DNA of 64,000 bases, taken from assembly GCA_028583415.1 (NCBI GenBank), contig CM053265.1:30373343-30437342 (forward strand), read 5' to 3'. The position numbers and the translations under genes are program-made. Within the stretch, counting starts at the first letter, position 1. Every line of letters starts with the position of its first letter. Below are positions 57,333-64,000 of the stretch, piece after piece. The notes below the pieces were generated by a model. It had not been told where the DNA came from. It ran no database searches and worked only from the letters and a program-made list of their open reading frames with translations. Source of the stretch: Protea cynaroides. Lineage: Eukaryota > Streptophyta > Magnoliopsida > Proteales > Proteaceae.

Positions 57333-58591
57333 AAATGTCTGATGGTGGAGGTGTAGACTCGTAAACTCACTGAAAAATATACAACAGTGCTGTGTCCAAC
57401 ACTACACCTCTCCAATACCCTCGGTGTTCAACAGGCCAACTCTCTCCAACACCGCCTTGATAATATCAAGATGAGTAGAAAAGGAGGACTAGGTGTACCG
57501 CATCTGCCAAATCTGGTTCTCCATGGTGTGTGCATGCTATCTCTGGTCTAACCAGATACCACTAATCTTTGCCATAATATCATCCAAAGTAATACGAGCC
57601 CGTGCAAGACCCAGAGGGAGATGTCCGCCCTCTCTCTATATCTCTACTGGTACCTCCTCATCCTCTCTATCTTCTGCCTCCTTTGCTGCCTCCACTATAG
57701 GTGCCTATCGCCATTTGGGAGGAGGTCTAGCCTCTAACTTGTCATCTAACAATACTACCTGGTTCAATTTCATCTTGACAATGACATACCAATTAATGTC
57801 GGCAGCCACTATTTCATCAATAACCTCTGCCTCATGTACGTCGATTCCCATGCGTGTGAAGAGGTGAATGAGTAACCTTCCATAAGGTAGGTTAGACGAA
57901 CCTATGCCCTCTACAGCCATAATCATAACCAGCATCAAAATGTAGGGGAAAGCAAATAGGATTTCTGGTTACCAAGCGATAGGTATACACTTTATTGTAG
58001 TGGCCAACCTGAAGAACGATGTTGTACTGTACTATCCTACAATAAGTCTGGGATAAGGGATGATAATTGGCACACTGGTGCCATCTTCCAGGAATGAGTA
58101 TCTGATTCCAAATCTCAACCGTCATGTAAGACCCATACCCAAACCCAGATACGATATGACCATTTTGGGCATGAGTCGGGTCTTTCCATGTGCGAACGTA
58201 TGGACCGGCACGACACAAGACGATAGCATAACTGTGAGGTGACACAAAACCACTGACTTGAACCTCCCATGTCATTAGAGCATACAAAAGTACACTAGGA
58301 GTAGTCTCAGACCCATCGCATACGATCACCAAGAGCCTGACACACATTCACCTAAACTAGCCGATCCAAAAAAAAGTTACTGCTAGAGACATAGGTGGTG
58401 CTACAGCATACCAGCCGCACGTTGTGCCATCGCATCTCTATGTATGAAACTGCTTGGTAATTATCTGATCGTGGGTCCCACTGATTTGAATTTGGATTAT
58501 TCCCCAACATGGAAGGCCTATCACAAATGGCCCATTTATGGTAGGCTAATCCTTGACTGAGCCAATAATGGATGGGAAGCAGGAAGATCAT
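57333..58591 (-). pseudogene. Antisense gene (aORF) copy 3, family C
   Basis: Minus-strand blocks collinear with copies 1 and 2 are WNQILIPGRWHQCANYHPL, then QTYCRIVQYNIVLQVGHYNK (57892-58347), SSNLPYGRLLIHLFTRMG (57850-57900) and DINWYVIVKMKLNQVVL. An EAEDREDEEVP acidic stretch and a TPPPSDI end stop near 57333. The N-terminal part (58352-58591) is weakly similar. Frameshifts are present between blocks. It ends about 375 bp from the primer site of the family C element and runs against it, the same arrangement as in family A. Confidence 0.65.
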
Positions 58592-59587
58592 CTCTATTCC
58601 ATTCTAGTGATCAGTCTTAATGATTTTGTATAAGATGAGATTTTTATTTTCTCTAATCTCCCATTCAATTAATCTAACCAAATCTAAATATTTAGGAGAG
58701 AAGAGAGAACTCTGAAGCACGAACTTGGGAAGAGAGAAATAAGAAAGAGACGAGGGAAGAAGAAGAAGAAGAAAATAAGAGAAAAAGGAAGGACCTTCCC
58801 TCTCAATACAGCCCAAAAAGAAGAAGTATGGGGAAGAAGAGAAGATGCAAAGAAAGAAGAGAAAAGAAAAAAGTAAAAGAAAAGAAAAGAAGAGGAAGAG
58901 AGAGGAAGGACATACCTCTACACGTACGTAGTCGACAGAGAATGTGGAGGATTTGAATCTCTATAAGTGTTTCTTGATATTATTTTAGTCTATTGAGAGT
59001 AAACCATAATGGAAATACTCATGACTAATATCGATGAATGGTATTTTGCATATTAAGGATCCGACCATGATCCATAAGGAAGAAATAGTGAACCACCACC
59101 CATGGTGGAGCCATGAACATGTAGACCACCATTCACTGTTCTGCGGACGGTAGTGTATATGGCACAATTAAAAGGTGGGATCAAATCATTAAAAATATAA
59201 ATAAATTATTACAGACTATTAGAGACTTTGGATGTAACCAAAAACACCCAAGACCATGATTCATTAGCTGATCCAAAGGATGGAAATCAGATTTGGTGTT
59301 TAAAACCAGATATGTTATCTTGGTTAACTATCAAATCGAATCGATATCCCCATAGTAAAAACTTGGAACCAAGAGCTAAAACCCCTTATTCATGATGAGA
59401 AAAATATGGAGAGAAAGTTGGTGGCCATTGGATCACATTTTTACATTTGGTCGATGGAACCAGCCACACTACCTGGCGGTCGTGACGTGCGGTCTATGCC
59501 ACAAGCCACACGTCATTCCGATGTCAGATCTTGGCCAAACATAGAAAATGACTTCCTAAAACTTATTTTGAATTGTTTAAGGGTTTT
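58592..59587. other. Upstream of aORF copy 3 and unassigned sequence
   Basis: 58620-58960 is purine-rich on the plus strand, a pyrimidine-rich leader for the minus-strand gene. A single TAGTCGACAG occurs at 58930. The remainder holds no coding signal or clear repeat; CACCACCCATGGTGG near 59097 is a short palindrome. Confidence 0.45.
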
Positions 59588-59744
59588 TGTAAGATCCGCA
59601 CTCCATTAACTTGGTCTAACCGTATCGTGTCAGGTCTTCCCATCATTCCTGGAGTAGACCGAGCGTGTAAAGATAAATCATAAACTAGGTATGAGAATCG
59701 AGTTAAAACACTAAAAACATACCTAAGGTCGCATGCCTGAGTAG

Positions 59745-59860
59745 GTATGGTCGACCATAAGGAAGGGAACCAAAAATATCAAATCCAAAACCCCACGGTC
59801 GATGATTTTGACCTTACAGTCAACGGTGTATGCGACTGTATGATCGACCGTGAGAACCCA
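59745..59860. promoter_or_regulatory. Palindrome cluster 1, ATGGTCGACCAT subtype
   Basis: AGGTATGGTCGACCATAAGG, CACGGTCGATG and GTATGATCGACCGTG, 90 bp before the TATA box. Confidence 0.5.
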
Positions 59861-59946
59861 GATCAGACTTTGAGTTTTAGAAACATTCCTAAACTAAGGG
59901 ATTGCTTTCCTAATTGAAAGAGGACTCTATATGGAGAGTTTTACTC

Positions 59947-59955
59947 TATATAAAG
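59947..59955 (+). promoter_or_regulatory. LTR TATA box
   Basis: TATATAAAG followed by GACATCCCTTAG, 360 bp into the LTR. Confidence 0.65.
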
Positions 59956-60180
59956 GACATCCCTTAGTCCTTTTTCACTCTTTTAGAACATTAGTAAACC
60001 CTAGAGAAAGAGAAGGAGGAGAAGGAGAAGAAAAAAAAACTAAGGAGAAGAGTTTGTTGAAAAGAGATTGACTCTCTATCACAGGCAAATGTATGAAACG
60101 AATCTCTAGAGATGTAAACTCTAAGGAGTAAGACTTCTATGGAAGATAGGCAATATTAACCTATCTTATACCTTCTCTTC

Positions 60181-60830
60181 TATATTTTAGGTATCATTAG
60201 AAGCTCAGTTGAGTTAATTATTTTTGCTATTTCATTTACCCTAAATATTATTTTGTGACATTAGTCATGGTTGGGTTGGCAGAGGCATTCATCGCTTACG
60301 TGATTCTGGGTTGGACCGCACTAAAATGTATGTCGGTTTTGTCAGCTCTAAAATTTTACATATCATAAATTTAGGGTCTAACAACCTTGATATTAGAGCA
60401 CTAAGCTCTGTCCTACCATGCCAACTCAGACAATGTCATGATTTATGTCAGTTTACTGAGCATTAGGATTGTAAAAATAGAAAGTGCATAACTTGTAAAT
60501 ATGAAACAAAAATTTATTGTTGTGTGTTAATAAGCAAAAAAAAAAAAAATCCACAAGTTAATCTGGTTCAATTTAATGTGATAGGGAAAGATTAGATATT
60601 AATATGACCATAAACTAGTTAAATGAAAAATACTCTACATAAAAGTGAAATATAAACAAACTAGGAAAAAGGAGTAAATTGTTCATCATGAGTATGGTTC
60701 ACAAGTCAAACTATTACTAGTTGCCTAAGTTAGCTGCACAAGTATTAGAAAATATGTAGATCATCTCTACTAAATGTCTGATGGTGGAGGTGTAGACTCG
60801 TAAACCCACTGAAAAATCTACAACAGTGCT
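60181..60830. repeat. Copy of the family C LTR end, primer site and internal start
   Basis: It matches 56739-57391 over its full length with few differences, well above 90 percent by eye. It covers the last 200 bp of LTR C (end at 60383), the primer site (60387-60399) and the 3' part of aORF copy 3 (minus strand). It lies inside a family A LTR. No inverted repeats or target duplication are visible at the edges. Confidence 0.85.
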
Positions 60831-61004
60831 ATGAGTTCCTTGAGAAAATCCCAAGGAGAACCATGAGGAATGAATTTGATGATTAGGGTTGGTAAGAAAC
60901 TACTAATGATGGCCATTGGTTGACCTTAGAATAAAACCCATTGAAGAACAGAAGAATTGAACAAGGAAGAACTTTCGAATTTCATGTAGACTATGACCAA
61001 AAAT

Positions 61005-61165
61005 CTCAAGGTCGCACCTACGGTCGACCATAGCATGGCTAGTATGACCAGAGGATCGACCATAGGAATTCAGAAAGATTTCAAAAATCATATGGTCGCA
61101 GCTACGGTCGCACCACATGTGACCGTAGGGTATCGACTATAGACAGTAAGGTCGATACAGCATAA
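61005..61165. promoter_or_regulatory. Palindrome cluster 2, ATGGTCGACCAT subtype
   Basis: AAGGTCGCACCTACGG, TACGGTCGACCATAGC, GGATCGACCATAGG, ATGGTCGCAGC, ACGGTCGCACC and GTGACCGTAGGG. Confidence 0.5.
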
Positions 61166-62169
61166 GACCATAGGACCCATCAGGCACCTATCAGTGCTCT
61201 GTTTCAATTTTTTGACTACTGTAACATGTCACATATGAACCCTAACTTAAATTCATATAAACTTTTTAGGTTGTTAAATCAATTCAAAGAGAATTTCAAT
61301 GCTTGGAAGGACATTGAAAATTGCTAGCAGGTGAGGAAACAAGACCTAAACTAATTGGATAATGACAAACTATTTATTTTTATTGAGTCCAATGCTATGA
61401 TCGATTCTATGCTTGTATGCTTGTAATGTGCATCTCACATCTCATCCAATATTCCTTCTATTATTGTTCATGCATATTTAATTCTGTTTATTTATAACAT
61501 GATGATGATGATGATGCTAGGAATACGCATGTGAATGTATATGTATGGTTGGTGTGTTTGGATGCGAGTCGAGCATGAGGGGGAGGACGTGGCATGGTGG
61601 TCTTCGACCTCGTCACCAGACTATGGCTCTATCTCTACTCAAGTCTTGCCCATTAACATCATCGTATCGTCATTACCTTAGCAGAACTATTACGTCGTAG
61701 GGCATCAGGGAAGGTGGTCTCAAACCGTATGGTCTCTGACTCTATGGGGGGCCTTAGCTTTATCTCTATGGACATATTGAGGGATGCTGGGTTGAAGCCT
61801 TGGATATACTATTTGGAATTAGGATTGGTTAGTTGTGAGCCCAGTTTGTAAGCCCTTACCAATAGGGGCTTACGTGTTGGTATGGGTAAGGCATCAGGTG
61901 AAGTGTTGGTGGTGTTTTATCTGGACACTTTAGCTCTATCTCTATTCCATGATGGGTGCATGTAGAATGGAAATGGTGTTTGATCCATTAGGCGGATTCA
62001 CACACTCGTGTATAGAGGTGTGGCAGCCACCAAATCTTTCTATAGCACATTGAAAAGTTATAAACCAGACCAAAGATATGAATTGAATGCATGCATATGT
62101 TTGTTGCATTATTTTGTTTGCTCACTCAGCCATGATGTGTGCTCACCCTTTCAACGTCAAATATTTTTA

Positions 62170-62304
62170 GTTCTTGATGCAGGTCCTACTGTTAAAGAAT
62201 ATATGAATGCGGTGACGTATGGACACGTTACTGCGATGGATGTAAAAGCTGAAGAAGATGCGCATGATTCATCGTGCGAGTGCAACTCGTATGTTTTTTA
62301 TTAG
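62170..62304 (+). CDS. LTR-embedded small protein exon, CEC copy with Cys lost
   Basis: It reads PTVKEYMNAVTYGHVTAMDV, then EEDAHDSSCECNSYVFY, stop TAG 62302-62304. The acceptor-like TTTTTAG is kept. The third Cys is Tyr here (TGT to TAT), the only change in the C-terminal motif. Confidence 0.42.
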   Translation, partial: VLDAGPTVKEYMNAVTYGHVTAMDVKAEEDAHDSSCECNSYVFY

Positions 62305-62584
62305 CTTAGTTGTTTAACTATTGGGACATGTAATTGATTATTTTACTTTACTTTATGTCTTAAGGTATATTGGAGATAATTGGATACTTAATTATGCTAT
62401 GATTGTCAGATTCTCAGTTCATTAGTATTAAAGACTTAAGCTATTATTTATTTACTCTGAATTTTCTTATGGGATGTATATGGTTTAATCGAATGGGCAC
62501 GGCCTATATGAGATCCTGGTTGAACCGTTGGTCTATAGGCGGTTCATCACACCATTCTGGTTGGTTCAGAATTGGGGTGTGACA

Positions 62585-64000
62585 TTAATATTCAATTAAT
62601 GGTATCCTGATTGAAGATCAATTTTGGAGAACACTTTGACACCTTGCAACTGATCGAACAAGTCATTGATCTGAGGCAATGGGTACCAATTCATGATTGT
62701 AAGATTATTCAATTCTCGATAATCTATACATAGTAGAACGCTACCGTCCTTCTTTTTCACGGACAATATTGGTGCTCCCCATGGTGATATGTTGGGTCTA
62801 ATATAATCCTTGTCTAGTAATTATTGTAATTGTACCTTCAGTTCCTTCAGTTCAGTAAGAGCCATTGAATAGGGTGCCTTAGATACTGATGTGGCTCCGG
62901 GTATAAGATCTATAACGAACTTTGTCGATCAGTCAGGTGGTAGTCCTAGTAGTTCCTCAGGAAATACATCCAAAAATTTACACAAAACTTCAATATCCTC
63001 CATTCGTGGTGCTTCCTTGGTGAGGTCAACCATGGATACTAGATACCCAATTCCTCCTTTCTCGAGGCATTTTCTAGCCTTTAATGTAGAGAGAATAATT
63101 TTACATTTATGGGAAAGTTTGGTTCTTGTAAAACTAAACTCTGCTCATTCCTTGTCTTTAAATGTCAGTTTCTTTTCCGCACATAATAGGTTTGCGGAGT
63201 GCCGAGCTAATCAATCCATTCCCAAGATAAGGTCAAAGCCTATCATCTCGAGTTGAATTAAGGTTGTATTCAAAATCTTCTCGTCAATAAGAATTAGACA
63301 TGGTCCATAACCTTTGTCTAGTTTCACTTCTAATCCCATAGGTGATCGTACAAGCAGTTTGCAGTCTAAAGGTCTGAGGGGTAGATTTAACTTCTTTCCA
63401 AAAGACATAGATATAAAAAAATGAGTAGCTCTAGAGTCAAAGAGTACTCCGGTGGGTATGCCATTAATAGGTACGATACCTGTGATTTGATTTAATTTAG
63501 TCTACATGCTTACACAAGGTAGTACAAAAGGAAAGGTTCAGATCGTATCTGTGACCACATCAGGCGATGCGACAACATCCTCAGAAGTAACAACATAAAC
63601 ATTTCCTTGCTGTAACTTCATCCTTAGCTTGGGATACTCTCTTGAATAATATCCTACTTGATCACAGTTGAAGCATTTAACTCCAGCACTACTTTGCTTT
63701 TGTAGAGGTTGGACTGTTGGAGTAGTCTTGGTTGCAGCATTGAAGCCTTGAGTATGGAAGGGTTTGAATGTCTTGGTGTTCCCTCCGTTATATGTATTTC
63801 CATTAAGCCTTTTAATACCTCTATTTTGAGCAAAACAACTTTCCCTCTGGCTCAATTCTAATACTTGAGCAATCTGTACTGCTTCATTATAAATCATCTT
63901 TTTCAGTCCCAATACATACTCATGGATACTTCCCCTAAGTCCCATGACGAATCTTCAGGTTTTGGTATTTTACTCCTGCATGCTAGAGGGAGCAAAGAAA
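62585..64000 (-). pseudogene. RT (N-terminal), protease and gag end of another family A element
   Basis: Minus-strand gag end at 63538-63945 (AQVLELSQRESCFAQNRG, then VKCFNCDQVGYYSREY), where the His and the last Cys of the knuckle are both Tyr. Protease follows (VLFDSRATHFF, SFGKKLNLPLRPLDC, FDLILGMD at 63211-63480), then the RT start (APYSMALTELKEL near 62860, ISPWGAPI near 62780). The sequence stops at 62585, where the plus-oriented LTR ends. It is homologous to 48450-50000. The element continues beyond the right edge. Confidence 0.87.

Larger units (their letters stand above)
59588..62584 (+). repeat. Family A LTR with a 650-bp insert
   Basis: It starts TGTAAGATCCGCACTCC and ends GAATTGGGGTGTGACA. 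The TATA box (TATATAAAGGACATCCC) is at 59947, the small reading frame at 62170-62304, and palindrome clusters at 59745-59860 and 61005-61165. Without the insert (60181-60830) it is about 2.35 kb. No primer site follows, and no clear target duplication flanks it (GTTTT and TTAAT). Confidence 0.82.

Noticed and set aside
59588..62584. Clean solo LTR with target duplication
   Set aside because: The flanking bases do not match (GTTTT and TTAAT), and the coding sequence on the right does not resume on the left.
1..64000. tRNA, rRNA or other structural RNA genes
   Set aside because: Apart from short primer-site complements to tRNA ends, I saw no cloverleaf or rRNA-like sequence. A dedicated search was not possible here.

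Overview
This is plant nuclear repeat DNA. Nothing in it looks like an ordinary host gene. The evidence for a plant is chromovirus-type Ty3/gypsy LTR elements primed by initiator tRNA-Met (TGGTATCAGAGC primer-binding sites), an Ogre/Tat-like element with very long LTRs, a Mutator-like DNA element with a perfect 9-bp target duplication, and a plant-specific 'putative plant transposon protein' coding region. The species cannot be named from the sequence. Almost every long open frame in the pyrimidine tract (1037-6829) and the purine tract (31802-35120) is an artefact, because a strand made of only C and T cannot contain a stop codon. LAYOUT: 1-1036 is the 3' part of a 'family A' LTR (about 2.2-2.3 kb, TGTAAGACC...GGGGTGTGACA). 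1037-6829 is a 5.8-kb CT satellite. 6830-11407 is a plus-strand family A element, cut short: LTR, primer site, then an antisense gene (aORF). 11408-14456 is the 3' end of a minus-strand family A element (LTR, polypurine tract, chromodomain, integrase C-terminus). 14457-31801 is a 17-kb 'family B' element: a 5.9-kb 5' LTR, a 9.2-kb internal region with no gag or pol that is built from successive tandem arrays, and an internally deleted 3' LTR. It is best read as a non-autonomous LARD derived from an Ogre/Tat-type element. 31802-35120 is a GA/poly(A) tract, the reverse complement of the same satellite type as 1037-6829. 35121-39258 starts another family B LTR. 39268-41216 is a non-autonomous Mutator-like element. 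43583-55407 is the only complete retroelement: a minus-strand, 11.8-kb, Tekay/Del-like chromovirus with both LTRs, PBS, PPT, a 5-bp target duplication (one mismatch) and decayed gag-pol. It sits inside a tandem array of a related 'family C' LTR, which ends at 56941 and has its own PBS and aORF. 59588-62584 is another family A LTR carrying a 650-bp copy of the family C LTR/PBS junction. 62585-64000 is minus-strand RT, protease and gag remains of a further element. HOW IT FITS TOGETHER: three elements share one architecture in element orientation: LTR, tRNA-Met primer site, about 0.3 kb of spacer, a roughly 400-codon gene on the opposite strand, a regulatory block, then gag-pol. The family A and C LTRs also hold a small conserved reading frame ending in a Cys-Glu-Cys-x-x-Cys motif. 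In family A, clusters of palindromes with a GTCGAC-like core lie upstream of the LTR TATA box, again further into the LTR, and upstream of the antisense gene. Their flanking bases differ between subfamilies but agree within one element. These three shared properties are the main candidates for something undescribed. All pol copies and most aORF copies are broken, so the window is a record of past activity.
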